A stretch of 64,000 bases of DNA, from NCBI RefSeq assembly GCF_000714815.1, contig NZ_JMIH01000024.1:124001-188000 (forward strand), given 5' to 3'. Numbering within the stretch: the first letter of the stretch is position 1; each line of letters begins with the position of its first letter. The notes under the pieces are model-generated. The model was not told the origin of the DNA, did not search any database, and saw only the letters and a program-made list of their open reading frames with translations. Positions 17,529 through 26,491 of this stretch are shown here, piece after piece. Source of the stretch: Anditalea andensis. Lineage in GTDB: Bacteria > Bacteroidota > Bacteroidia > Cytophagales > Cyclobacteriaceae. The translations under genes were made by a program, and so were the position numbers.

Positions 17529-17845
17529 TACCCTATCAAAGATGCTACAAAGCTATATGGCCTTTTCTTCAGTAATCTGTTGTATTGGAACAGGTAAAGC
17601 TTCGTTTGAGAGAGTGCAACTTTTGAAGGTATACGGTCAGCTTCTTTTTTACTAAGGTATTCATTTTCCAATCGGACAAGGCTTTCTCGGCTAGCGATCA
17701 TATCTTCTTTGAGGGAGAGGGATTCTTTAAGTTTATCAAAACTCATATCGAATGCCTTTCTTTTGTTTTTTATACTGGTAGAAACCACTATGGTAAACAG
17801 AAATACAAATCCTCCCAAAGTGAGAAAAATCGGAATAAATCCCAT
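17516..17845 (-). CDS. Small membrane protein with LemA-like C-terminus (109 aa)
   Basis: A 109-aa protein with one N-terminal membrane segment (GFIPIFLTLGGFVFLFTIVV) and a helical, charged remainder. The C-terminal part, with YNRLLKKRPYSFVASLIGY, resembles the end of LemA-family proteins (Y-N-x3-6-P-x-x-x-x-A-x-x-x-G-x), but the protein is about half the LemA length, so this is a weak call. It is preceded by pfkA on the same strand with a 12-bp gap and probably shares its transcript. The stop region overlaps that of miaA by 13 bp. Function unknown. Confidence 0.7.
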   Translation of the reverse strand: MGFIPIFLTLGGFVFLFTIVVSTSIKNKRKAFDMSFDKLKESLSLKEDMIASRESLVRLENEYLSKKEADRIPSKVALSQTKLYLFQYNRLLKKRPYSFVASLIGYHPI

Positions 17846-17857
17846 TTATGTATAGAT

Positions 17858-18832
17858 TTAAATGCTTAAGATGTCTACCAGTCTCAGGTAATCTTTGTTA
17901 AGAGGCTTGTCTTTATTGATACAATCCTGAAAATCAGTATACGCTACTTCATCATGTATAATGCCGGCCATACAATTGGTTTTGCCCTCCATTAGCCCTT
18001 CTACTGCAGCCAGTCCACACCTGCTGCCGAGAATCCTGTCTTTAGCAGTAGGGTTACCTCCCCGCTGTATATGGCCCAATGTGGTGACTTTAAAGTCCAT
18101 ACGGTCATCATTTACTTCATTTTTTACCTTAGACATCACTTCGGCCGCTCCACCTTCTTCATCACCTTCGGCCACGATGACAATACTTGATGTTTTAGTT
18201 TTTCTTAGGCCTTTAAGTGATTTTACCACATCTGAAATGGTGGTTTTGGTTTCTGGCACCATGACCAGTTCGGCTCCCCCGCCTATGCCACATTCTACTG
18301 CTATATAGCCACTATCACGGCCCATCACTTCTATAAAGAATATCCGGTCATGTGCTGCTGCTGTATCCCGTACTTTGTCTATTGCCTCCAATGCAGTATT
18401 GAGCGCTGTATCAAAACCTATGGTATAATCCGTTCCGTATATGTCATTGTCTATGGTTCCAGGACAGCCGATTACCTTCATGCCAAATTCTTTGGCAAAA
18501 AGATCTGCTCCTGTAAAAGTACCATCTCCTCCTATGGCTACCAATCCTTCTATACCATGCTTCTGAAGCTGTTCATATGCTTTTTGTCTTCCTTCCCTGG
18601 TTCTGAAATCATCACTTCTGGCTGACTTAAGTATAGTTCCTCCCCGCTGTACGATGTTGCTGACAGAATGGGTCTGAAGCTTTTTGATTTCCCCATTGAT
18701 CATTCCGTCATATCCATACATGATACCATAGACTTCCAGGCCATGATATATTCCGGTACGAACTACCGCTCTGACACATGCATTCATTCCCGGAGCATCT
18801 CCTCCTGATGTAAAAACTGCAATTTTCTTCAT
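17858..18832 (-). CDS. pfkA: PfkA, ATP-dependent 6-phosphofructokinase
   Basis: A 324-aa glycolytic enzyme that phosphorylates fructose 6-phosphate to the 1,6-bisphosphate. The N-terminal TSGGDAPGMNA, the nucleotide loop GGDGTFTGA with Gly104 (the glycine typical of ATP-using rather than pyrophosphate-using forms), and the catalytic GTIDNDI with Asp128 are all present, as is MGRDSGYIA. Length and N-terminus match the bacterial B1 group. The upstream ~130 bp shared with the divergent glycosyltransferase are AT-rich. The small LemA-like gene follows in the same direction. Confidence 0.97.
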   Translation of the reverse strand: MKKIAVFTSGGDAPGMNACVRAVVRTGIYHGLEVYGIMYGYDGMINGEIKKLQTHSVSNIVQRGGTILKSARSDDFRTREGRQKAYEQLQKHGIEGLVAIGGDGTFTGADLFAKEFGMKVIGCPGTIDNDIYGTDYTIGFDTALNTALEAIDKVRDTAAAHDRIFFIEVMGRDSGYIAVECGIGGGAELVMVPETKTTISDVVKSLKGLRKTKTSSIVIVAEGDEEGGAAEVMSKVKNEVNDDRMDFKVTTLGHIQRGGNPTAKDRILGSRCGLAAVEGLMEGKTNCMAGIIHDEVAYTDFQDCINKDKPLNKDYLRLVDILSI

Positions 18833-18950
18833 TGGTAAATAAATTTTATAACTCTAAATTAATTATTAATCTTTTATGCTGGGTATATATTATTAAAAGA
18901 TTTAAAAAAGAGATCGGGAGTATTTAAATCTAGGGCTTCCCAATATTTCT

Positions 18951-18958
18951 TATATTTG
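18951..18958 (+). promoter_or_regulatory. -7 box 4 nt before the glycosyltransferase ATG
   Basis: TATATTTG is an exact TAnnTTTG match. Only GGCT separates it from the ATG at 18963, so the transcript would begin at or next to the start codon. Confidence 0.5.
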
Positions 18959-18962
18959 GCTC

Positions 18963-20249
18963 ATGCAGAGATTAAAAAAGGTTTTGATAGTCACTTATTA
19001 TTGGCCACCCAGTGCAGGATCCGGTGTCCAGCGATGGTTGAAGTTTGCAAAATATTTAAACCTATATGGGTGGGAACCAGTAATCTTCACACCTGAAAAC
19101 CCCGACTTTGAACTCCAGGACCCTGGCTTATTGAAAGAATTACCCGCTGATCTGGAGGTCCTCAAGTTTCCTATATGGGAGCCCTATGCCTTATTTAGAA
19201 AGCTTAAAAAAGAAAAAATCAACGATACAGCTAAAATCCTTGAAAAAGAAAAGAAGAAGCCTTTGGATAGGTTGGCTATTTGGTTAAGAGCCAATTTACT
19301 AGTGCCTGATCCGCGCGTGTTTTGGGTGAAGCCATCTGTAGAATATTTAAGACAGATTAATGAAGCTAATAAATTTGAAGCCATTATTACTACTGGTCCG
19401 CCACACAGCATGCACCTGATAGGACTTGAACTTAAAAGAAAAACAGGTATCAAGTGGCTGGCAGACTTCAGAGATCCATGGAGTACCTGGGAATTTCTGG
19501 ATGTCCTGCCCATGCATAGATTTGTCAGAAATCAGCACCTGAAGATGGAGGCGTCCGTTTTGAAAGAAGCTGATGCGGTGGTTACCATTTCTCCAACCTT
19601 TCAAAAAGAAATCGAAATCATAGCTGATAGAGAAATAAAACTCATCACCAATGGATTTGACAGCACTGACCTGCCATCGGACTTTCCCGCATATTCATTC
19701 GTCAATGATGCGTTTAATATCGTTTACACAGGCATAATTGATTCCATTAGGAATCCTCTGCCGTTTTTACTCGCATTCAGGGCCACGTTTGAAAAACTTC
19801 CGATAAAAGTAAACCTCATTTTTGTAGGAAAAGTAAGTGATACAGTAGTAGATCATATCAGATATGACGCTTGGCTGAAAAACCATGTTACACTTGCCGG
19901 ATACGTTTCCCATCAGGAGGTTTTTAATTATTATGCTAAAGCAAATCTACTCTTATTAATACTCACCAATACCAAAAATGCTAAAGGCAATATTCCAGGC
20001 AAGCTATTTGAATATATCGCCACTGGTCGACCGATAATAGCTTTAGGAGATCCTGAAGGTGATACCGCAAAGATAATAAATGAAGCGGAAGCAGGCCACG
20101 TTTTCTCGCATACTGACCATAAAGGGATGGAGGATTTTCTTCTGGACAGCTTACAATATATTCCAGCCATCAAAGAAAATGGTAATGTTAATCCTTTTGA
20201 AAGGAAATATTTGACCCAAAAGCTGGCAAAGCTGTTAGATGATCTTTAG
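18963..20249 (+). CDS. Glycosyltransferase family 4-like protein
   Basis: A 428-aa GT-B-fold glycosyltransferase. The N-terminal domain shows the donor-side pattern YYWPPSAGSGVQRWLKFAKYL-type opening, and the C-terminal domain carries ATGRPIIALGDPEGDTAKII, the usual nucleotide-sugar binding region of this group. It lacks a signal peptide and should act at the cytoplasmic face of the membrane. The gene is convergent with the flippase (2 bp between stops), so it probably contributes to the same surface glycan, but this is inferred from position. The donor and acceptor sugars cannot be told from the sequence. Confidence 0.85.
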   Translation: MQRLKKVLIVTYYWPPSAGSGVQRWLKFAKYLNLYGWEPVIFTPENPDFELQDPGLLKELPADLEVLKFPIWEPYALFRKLKKEKINDTAKILEKEKKKPLDRLAIWLRANLLVPDPRVFWVKPSVEYLRQINEANKFEAIITTGPPHSMHLIGLELKRKTGIKWLADFRDPWSTWEFLDVLPMHRFVRNQHLKMEASVLKEADAVVTISPTFQKEIEIIADREIKLITNGFDSTDLPSDFPAYSFVNDAFNIVYTGIIDSIRNPLPFLLAFRATFEKLPIKVNLIFVGKVSDTVVDHIRYDAWLKNHVTLAGYVSHQEVFNYYAKANLLLLILTNTKNAKGNIPGKLFEYIATGRPIIALGDPEGDTAKIINEAEAGHVFSHTDHKGMEDFLLDSLQYIPAIKENGNVNPFERKYLTQKLAKLLDDL

Positions 20250-20251
20250 TT

Positions 20252-21730
20252 TCAGGAAGCTGATTTTTTGAACCGATCTTCAATCATACCGGTAACCTCA
20301 GGGGCTAAACCAAAGATATAAATAGCCCCCCCGTATAAAATAGTCACTATAACAGATCTGAAAACAATATCCAGTAGGACAAGTTGAAACGACGGGATTA
20401 GTATTTGTGAAAAACCTACTACCACCACTCCGATGAGCAGGATTTTAAAAAGTGCTGGACTGAATGGACTGAATTTAAGCTTTACTTTAATATATAGATA
20501 TTTAATAATATTATATAAAACCATAGCTACAAGAGATGCCAGTGCCGCTCCTTCTATTCCAAAAGGTGGGATGAGCACTATATTTAATAGGATGACTACC
20601 ACACTCATGGCCAATGTAGCAGTTATATTAAATGTGTAAAATTTGGAAAAGACTATTATTTCCCCATTTATCGAAAAAAGGATATCTGAAAGCTTGCCCA
20701 ATCCTATGATTAAGACTACCCATTTTCCAGCTTCATATATATCCTTATTGGGAACATAGTAATAGAGGTTGTCTATATTTATCCAAATACCTATAAATAG
20801 AAGAAGGCATATCAGCAACTGATTGACAGCTACTTTTTTATAAAGCTGATTGATTTCATCTAATTTATTTTCAGCAAACTTTTCGGCTATAATTGGCATG
20901 ACCACCTGACTGATGGCTCTTCGGGGCATTTCGATGACCACTGCTATTGAAAATGCTATGGTATATATAGCGTTGGCATCCAGGCTGATCATGGCTGCCA
21001 CCATCAGGCTATCTATTTTCATGATCAGTATAGAGCCTGCCGTACCCAAAAAGGTAATCAGACTGAATCTTAAAAAACTACTCCTGAAACCTGAAGAAAG
21101 TGATCCAAAAGAAAAATTTAAGGAGAACATTTTTAGGTATAGCAAATAGGCAATTATAGTTGCCAATGTTATAAAATAGATACCGCCCAGACCCCACATG
21201 ATTTGGTCAAAATGGAGCCATTCCATAATGTAACTTAAAATCAACCCCGTGATAAGCAATCGTAACAGTACTTCCCGAATAAAGGTAGGGATGGCAATTT
21301 TTAAAAAAGATCGGGCGAAGGATTCAAAAACAGAATTGAGCACCGCTAAAAAAGTGATTAATAAAACGATGCCAAGGTAAGTAATAATATCAGGGGAATT
21401 TGCAGCATAAGCTTTTACTATGGCATCCTGAAATAATATAAAACAAAAGGCCACTATGCCAAAACCTATGAAAGAAAGGATAAGGGTATAGGTAAAGAAG
21501 GTGAATTTATATTCTTTGATCTGAGGAAAAAATCTGGTAATGCCATGGCCAAGTCCTAGCTGTGCAAAGGGTACCAATAAAAGGGCCATATCCTGTATGG
21601 TTCTGAAAGTTCCCATCTGTTGGGGGCTTAGGGCATAAGGTAGGAGCCACAGGATATTGATATAGCCAATCAAAACCCCCAAATAGGAGCTTATGGTCGT
21701 GAGAATACTTTGTGTGGCTACTTTTCCCAT
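20252..21730 (-). CDS. Polysaccharide flippase (Wzx/MOP superfamily)
   Basis: A 492-aa integral membrane protein with about 12-14 hydrophobic segments. The start (GKVATQSILTTISSYLGVLIGYINILWL region) and the central LRFSLITFLGTAGSILIMKIDSLMVA-like segment match oligosaccharide-unit flippases, which move lipid-linked glycan repeat units across the inner membrane. It is the last gene of a minus-strand set with YfhO, a methyltransferase and a glycosyltransferase, 27 bp after the glycosyltransferase. No polymerase (Wzy) or chain-length regulator is adjacent. Confidence 0.87.
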   Translation of the reverse strand: MGKVATQSILTTISSYLGVLIGYINILWLLPYALSPQQMGTFRTIQDMALLLVPFAQLGLGHGITRFFPQIKEYKFTFFTYTLILSFIGFGIVAFCFILFQDAIVKAYAANSPDIITYLGIVLLITFLAVLNSVFESFARSFLKIAIPTFIREVLLRLLITGLILSYIMEWLHFDQIMWGLGGIYFITLATIIAYLLYLKMFSLNFSFGSLSSGFRSSFLRFSLITFLGTAGSILIMKIDSLMVAAMISLDANAIYTIAFSIAVVIEMPRRAISQVVMPIIAEKFAENKLDEINQLYKKVAVNQLLICLLLFIGIWINIDNLYYYVPNKDIYEAGKWVVLIIGLGKLSDILFSINGEIIVFSKFYTFNITATLAMSVVVILLNIVLIPPFGIEGAALASLVAMVLYNIIKYLYIKVKLKFSPFSPALFKILLIGVVVVGFSQILIPSFQLVLLDIVFRSVIVTILYGGAIYIFGLAPEVTGMIEDRFKKSAS

Positions 21731-21757
21731 TTAATAGGGATAAAATTACAGATCCTT

Positions 21758-22780
21758 TTATTTAAATAATGAAAGAAGCGCATTTTTTCTATCTTCATAA
21801 TTGTAAAGGGACTTGATACGGAAGGGAGCTAAAATCCTCAATGCTTGTAAATTGGCTTTTTTGGATGTTTCTACCAATCTTAGCAGCAGTGCTGTATCTT
21901 TTTTTTCCAATAAAAAACCAGCGTCTCCAATAATTTCGGGAATAGCACCTACAGCTGTCCCTATGGGGATGCAGCCGCAAAGCATAGCTTCCGCCAGTGA
22001 ATTGGGAAAACCTTCGGACATTGATAGCTGGAGGTAAAATTGATGGCTGTTATACATATCCAATAATTCTTCCTGAGATAATTTCCCTATTACCTTGACA
22101 TTAGAATGGGTAGAGGAGTAATCTGAGTCACCGATTATGGTGAAAGACGCATCAGGTATGGCTTCTGCCATCTGTTCCAATAAATCCATCCCTTTTATAA
22201 TAGCCCTATTTAGCTTGGAAGTGCCTGTAGCTACCGTAATAAATGAATTTTCGGCCCGGAATGCTCCCTTGTCTACCCAGTATTGGCTATCAAAGCCGTT
22301 ATGAATCACTTCTATAGGAGTAGTCAGGTAAGGCACTAAATTTTTTATACCTTGATCAGGAGCTATTATAGACGAGTATTTGTACTCTTGATCTATAAGT
22401 GCTTTAGCGACTGGTAATATTTTAGTGCAGTTCCTAAAGCTGAAGATGGTGCTTTCCCGTAGCCATTTTTTGCGGTAGTTTCCGTAGTTGATTTCGGGCA
22501 TATGCATGGCATCGGTGCCGCCACATTGTATATAAACCTTCTTTCTGGAGATTTTTCCAAACATAACGGGAAGCACACTGTGATAGCCCCCAAAAAAGCA
22601 TAGATAATGAGATGTTCTGGGCAAATAAAATAACAGTTGAAAAAACTGTAAAATAAAGTAAAATGGGAGTCTTAATGGGTCATCTGTAAATTCTAAGGTC
22701 TTGATTTTGAACTGTGGAGATAGCATTTCCACATCTCTTTTTATAAAAGCAGTTTCAATCGGATAAGTATATATGATCAT
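21758..22780 (-). CDS. Glycosyltransferase family 4 (GT-B)
   Basis: A 340-aa glycosyltransferase. The C-terminal half holds the GT4 pattern: VIGDSDYSST-like strand, then LSMSEGFPNSLAEAMLCGCIPIGTAVGAIPEII, in which the E-x7-E-type pair binds the nucleotide sugar. The N-terminal half is shorter than usual. It lies 19 bp after the methyltransferase gene and 27 bp before the flippase gene, so it is part of one transcript for a surface glycan. Start ATG at 22780 gives MIIYTYPIET, a normal first beta strand. Confidence 0.85.
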   Translation of the reverse strand: MIIYTYPIETAFIKRDVEMLSPQFKIKTLEFTDDPLRLPFYFILQFFQLLFYLPRTSHYLCFFGGYHSVLPVMFGKISRKKVYIQCGGTDAMHMPEINYGNYRKKWLRESTIFSFRNCTKILPVAKALIDQEYKYSSIIAPDQGIKNLVPYLTTPIEVIHNGFDSQYWVDKGAFRAENSFITVATGTSKLNRAIIKGMDLLEQMAEAIPDASFTIIGDSDYSSTHSNVKVIGKLSQEELLDMYNSHQFYLQLSMSEGFPNSLAEAMLCGCIPIGTAVGAIPEIIGDAGFLLEKKDTALLLRLVETSKKANLQALRILAPFRIKSLYNYEDRKNALLSLFK

Positions 22781-22799
22781 AGCCTGTATGGAGAAGATA

Positions 22800-23516
22800 T
22801 TAATACTTAAATCCGTTTCTTAACCTGATATTAATTCTTTCTGTCAAAATAGCCAGCTTATTCCTTAATGTTGTTTTTTCAATAGGTTTTTGAATTTTTA
22901 AGACAAAGTATTGATAATCATTTTCCTCATAGAAAACGCTGTAAGTCTCCATTTTGTGCAGATAGAACCCGTTTTGGCTTAGATTATGGATAAGTTCGGC
23001 AGTGTCCAAAGGTTGGTCAATCACTTGGAGCTTTTGTGGTTCGTGCTGAATCATCCACTGTAAAAATCTAGGAGAAGGAATGTTAATAAATATGACAGCA
23101 TCTGTATGCGCATGTTTTTTTACCGTTTCAAATAGTTTGTAATGCTGTTCTACCGGTATGTGTTCGAGTACATCTGGAAATACAAAAAAATCAAACTTCC
23201 TACCTTCTTCATTAAAGTCCTGCATATCTGATACTTTAAAGGTAAGGTTTTTATGCTTTTTCCACAGTATCTTAGCTTTCTCTATACTTTCAGGACTGAT
23301 ATCTACAGCTAAGACCGAACCTTTTTTTGCTTTTATAGCCATCAGGTGGCTTACAGTACCTATCCCGCATCCTACTTCCAATACATGGTGATGCCTTTTT
23401 AGACCAGCAGCTATCAGTTTATCAAGTATATGTAGGTGCCTGGAGTTTACTCCTCTTCTCTCCTGTTCGGTTACAAACTGGTCATAATAATCGACTACCT
23501 TATCCTTCTCTGCCAT
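22800..23516 (-). CDS. Class I SAM-dependent methyltransferase
   Basis: A 238-aa methyltransferase with the Rossmann SAM-binding motif I VLEVGCGIGTVS (45-56), an acidic motif II at the end of beta-2 (VLAVDISPESIEKAK), and FDFFVFPDVLEHIP as motif IV. It resembles the UbiG/methyltransf_11 group and could act on a sugar or lipid. The start overlaps the end of the YfhO gene by 17 bp. Its place between YfhO and a glycosyltransferase suggests methylation of the same glycan or carrier, which is inference. Confidence 0.87.
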   Translation of the reverse strand: MAEKDKVVDYYDQFVTEQERRGVNSRHLHILDKLIAAGLKRHHHVLEVGCGIGTVSHLMAIKAKKGSVLAVDISPESIEKAKILWKKHKNLTFKVSDMQDFNEEGRKFDFFVFPDVLEHIPVEQHYKLFETVKKHAHTDAVIFINIPSPRFLQWMIQHEPQKLQVIDQPLDTAELIHNLSQNGFYLHKMETYSVFYEENDYQYFVLKIQKPIEKTTLRNKLAILTERINIRLRNGFKY

Positions 23517-25935
23517 TCTTAATTTGCTTTACATTCACTATGATACTACCTATCAGTAGCAAAAGGATAATGTACTGTAGTATTACCATTAATGAAGTAG
23601 TGGTATAATACCCGTCAGGTTCAAAACGAAATATGACTTCTGAAGATCCATCCGGTACAGAAAGGCCTCTTAACAAGTAATTTACCCGCAGAATTTCTAC
23701 ATCATTTCCATTTATACTAGCCTTCCAGCCTTTAGGGTAATAGATCTCGGAAAATACCACCAATCCTCCCTGACTGGCTTCTATTATATAACTAATTTGA
23801 TTTGGCTGGTAATGCTTGAGCCTTACTTCACCTATTCCACTGTGTGCTTGTCCAAATTCCTGGGTATTAAGTGTGGCCGAATTTCTAATATTCGCTTCGT
23901 TTAAAAGAGTGATCTCTTCATCATTGTTATTGACAGTAATGATGTTTTCAGGAAACCACCCTTCGCCCATGGCATAATCATTCCTAAAAACCTGATTCTC
24001 TGAAGTCCCTATATAAAAATATTTAGTGTTCAGCATATTGAGCCCGTTTAGATCCGTAAAGTCAAAGTTTCCTTCTTGGGCCCTACTGATAAATCGTGAC
24101 ATTTCACCGGACAATACCCTTTCTATCAGATCCTGATACCTTCTCATCTTGGCACCATGATAGCCACCTATGCTGTTGAACCTATAACTAGTCCTAGCTT
24201 CATTGAAAGGATTATCCAGATTCAATACTCTAAAATAACTGTCATCAGCCATTATTCTCTCATCTGCGGGAGTAGGGGCAAAGAACTGGGCCCTGGGATT
24301 TAGAACAAAGCTGTCATTATCTAAGTACCTTCTATTAACTAACCATACATCCAGGAGTACCAATACAGCAATTCCTATAGCCGCATAATTAGCCATTATT
24401 TTATTCTTAAGGTAAGAAAATATAAGTCCCGCAGTTAATGCTATCAGTATAAAGGTTCTCCAGGCATCCGATCTCAGCATGTTTTTTCTGTCCGTACGTA
24501 AAGCGTCTCTTAGAAAGTCAGGTAACTGCTCATCCACAGGTGCCCTATAACCGAAAAGGCCTGGAAACAAAGCAAAAATCAAAGCCAGGCCACCTGCAAT
24601 ACCGAAAGCAATACCCAAAGATTTTACCACTTTTGGATTGCGGGTACTTTTAAGTATACGTTCAAGTCCGATAGCTCCCAATACAGGGATACTAAATAGG
24701 GCCATACATAAAGCCATGGAAACAGCCCTGAACTTATTGTATCCAGGAAGGTAATCAAATAAAGTGTAGTTAAACCAGGCTAGGTTACTTCCCCATGCGA
24801 GCATAAATGACAGGAAAGTAATGGCAAGAAAAATGACCCTATATTTAACTGGTGCAAATAAAAGGCCCAAAACAAATAGAAACACCATAATAGCCCCACC
24901 ATAAATAGGTCCTCCTGTACCTGGCTGATCTCCCCAGTAAGTAGGAGCATTCCTGGTAAATTCCCGGATTTGGGAGGCGGGTACACCGTTTTGATGCAAT
25001 ACTGTTTCTGACTGGGAATTTTGACCGAGATCCTCTCTTGATCCGCCACCATAAAAGTTTGGTATAAGAAATGTCAGGGTTTCAAGCTTTCCCTGGGACC
25101 AGTGAAACGCATAATCTCTACCTAGGCCATCTCCAGCTCTGTCATCACCGCTAAGGGTAGCAGCACCTCTGATCGAATAATTTCCGTATTCATATATAGT
25201 ATACAGTCTACCAGCATTGGCACCTATAGCCAGTAAAGCACTTAATGTTAATATTCCTACTGCTTTTCCAAAATCAGGCATTTGTCGTGATTTGGCAAAA
25301 CCGATAAGCTGTCCAATGCCATATATGAATACTATCAATAAAGTATAGTAGGTGATCTGTAGGTGATTAAATTTAAGCTGCAGCATCAGTGCCAGGGCAA
25401 AAATAGCTGCACCTAACAGGACGCGTCGCGTAAATACCAGATGGATTCCGGCCAAAATCAAAGGAATCAAACATATAGACCAGATCTTGGCATTGTGACC
25501 GGCCTCCAAGCTGATGATATGGAAGGTATTAAAGGCAAAAGCCCATGCACCTGCCACTGCTATCGCACTACGAATTCGAAAGCTTAACAGAAGAATATAC
25601 ATGCCCACCATTCCTAAAAAGAGTGAATTTATAGGATGGGGAAGTCCTAAGGTAAGCACTTTTATGAGGATATTGCTTATGTCCCCGGGGAATTCAGTGC
25701 TGATAAGGTAAGCTGGCATGCCTCCAAACATACGGTTGGTCCAAAGTGGCTCCTCACCGGTAGTTGACCTATGATCCAAAATTTCACGGGCTGACCCTTC
25801 CCACTGCAGGATGTCATTTTGGAACATCATCTTACCATCAAATACGATAGGTGAGAAGTATACCGTTACGATCAAATAAAAAGATATAATTCCTAACAAG
25901 TGAGGAAGGATTTCTCTTCGAAAGTCAATATGCAT
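23500..25935 (-). CDS. YfhO family membrane protein
   Basis: An 811-aa protein with an N-terminal block of about 11-12 transmembrane segments (1-540), a large C-terminal extracytoplasmic domain (about 545-775) and a final TM (about 783-803). The early loop with LQWEGSAREILDHR and GEEPLWTNRMFGGMPAYL matches YfhO proteins, GT-C-like enzymes that in Gram-positives help glycosylate lipoteichoic acid. The C-terminal domain has the FSEIYYPKGWKASING pattern typical of the family. First gene of the set YfhO-methyltransferase-glycosyltransferase-flippase, so it probably transfers a sugar from a lipid carrier outside the inner membrane. Confidence 0.88.
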   Translation of the reverse strand: MHIDFRREILPHLLGIISFYLIVTVYFSPIVFDGKMMFQNDILQWEGSAREILDHRSTTGEEPLWTNRMFGGMPAYLISTEFPGDISNILIKVLTLGLPHPINSLFLGMVGMYILLLSFRIRSAIAVAGAWAFAFNTFHIISLEAGHNAKIWSICLIPLILAGIHLVFTRRVLLGAAIFALALMLQLKFNHLQITYYTLLIVFIYGIGQLIGFAKSRQMPDFGKAVGILTLSALLAIGANAGRLYTIYEYGNYSIRGAATLSGDDRAGDGLGRDYAFHWSQGKLETLTFLIPNFYGGGSREDLGQNSQSETVLHQNGVPASQIREFTRNAPTYWGDQPGTGGPIYGGAIMVFLFVLGLLFAPVKYRVIFLAITFLSFMLAWGSNLAWFNYTLFDYLPGYNKFRAVSMALCMALFSIPVLGAIGLERILKSTRNPKVVKSLGIAFGIAGGLALIFALFPGLFGYRAPVDEQLPDFLRDALRTDRKNMLRSDAWRTFILIALTAGLIFSYLKNKIMANYAAIGIAVLVLLDVWLVNRRYLDNDSFVLNPRAQFFAPTPADERIMADDSYFRVLNLDNPFNEARTSYRFNSIGGYHGAKMRRYQDLIERVLSGEMSRFISRAQEGNFDFTDLNGLNMLNTKYFYIGTSENQVFRNDYAMGEGWFPENIITVNNNDEEITLLNEANIRNSATLNTQEFGQAHSGIGEVRLKHYQPNQISYIIEASQGGLVVFSEIYYPKGWKASINGNDVEILRVNYLLRGLSVPDGSSEVIFRFEPDGYYTTTSLMVILQYIILLLLIGSIIVNVKQIKNGREG

Positions 25936-26074
25936 GCACTGTAAGTTTAGTACCCCTTAGATAAGGTGCAAATTAAAAATTTAAAAACATATACAACAAT
26001 TAAATGACAGGAAACCGCTAAAATAACTTTACAAGTCATATACCACAGCCAGTACAAACCTGCATTTATTTGCC

Positions 26075-26400
26075 AAAAAGGCACAGATGAAATCATGTAT
26101 GAAGTAAACTTCATGCATTGGGATGATTTTAAACAAGTGAGATAACATCCCGACCTTCGGTACGGGACAGGTTATAACCTTTGGGAAACAAACTAGAAAC
26201 ACATGAAATAGAGCATGAGGAAAACCACACACACTGGGATGATTATAAGCATGCAAGATTCCACCACGACCTCCGGTATGAGACAGGTTCTGAACATTCA
26301 AAACAAAACAAATATAAATAGATGAAATCGGGCTTGAACGAATCATCAGGCCCTGGGATTACCAGATAGAAGTGGAAGACAAGCTAGATATTTACTAATT
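26075..26400 (+). pseudogene. Decayed tandem protein repeat (HWDDY-type), no intact frame
   Basis: Three degenerate copies of a ~116-119 bp unit can be aligned at TGGGAT (26119, 26235 and 26354). Translating copies 1 and 2 on the plus strand gives related peptides: HWDDFKQVR, stop, HPDLRYGTG and HWDDYKHARFHHDLRYETG. Copy 3 gives PWDYQIEVEDKLDIY. Each is preceded by an EI-x-x-E stretch. Stops and frameshifts break the frame between units. Similarity is clearer at protein than at DNA level, suggesting a former repeat protein. I do not recognise the family. The 556-bp gap 25936-26491 holds nothing else. Confidence 0.4.
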
Positions 26401-26491
26401 CAACTCGCGACATTCCCTACCTCTATGGTCCTGGGGAAGATATAACCATTAAAATAACTTAGTATACAGCATGATACTGTTCCTGAATCAG

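Noticed and set aside
26029-26346. 105-codon minus-strand open frame across the repeat block
   Set aside because: Its translated repeats are not similar between units, whereas the plus-strand peptides are. It has no start context or family.
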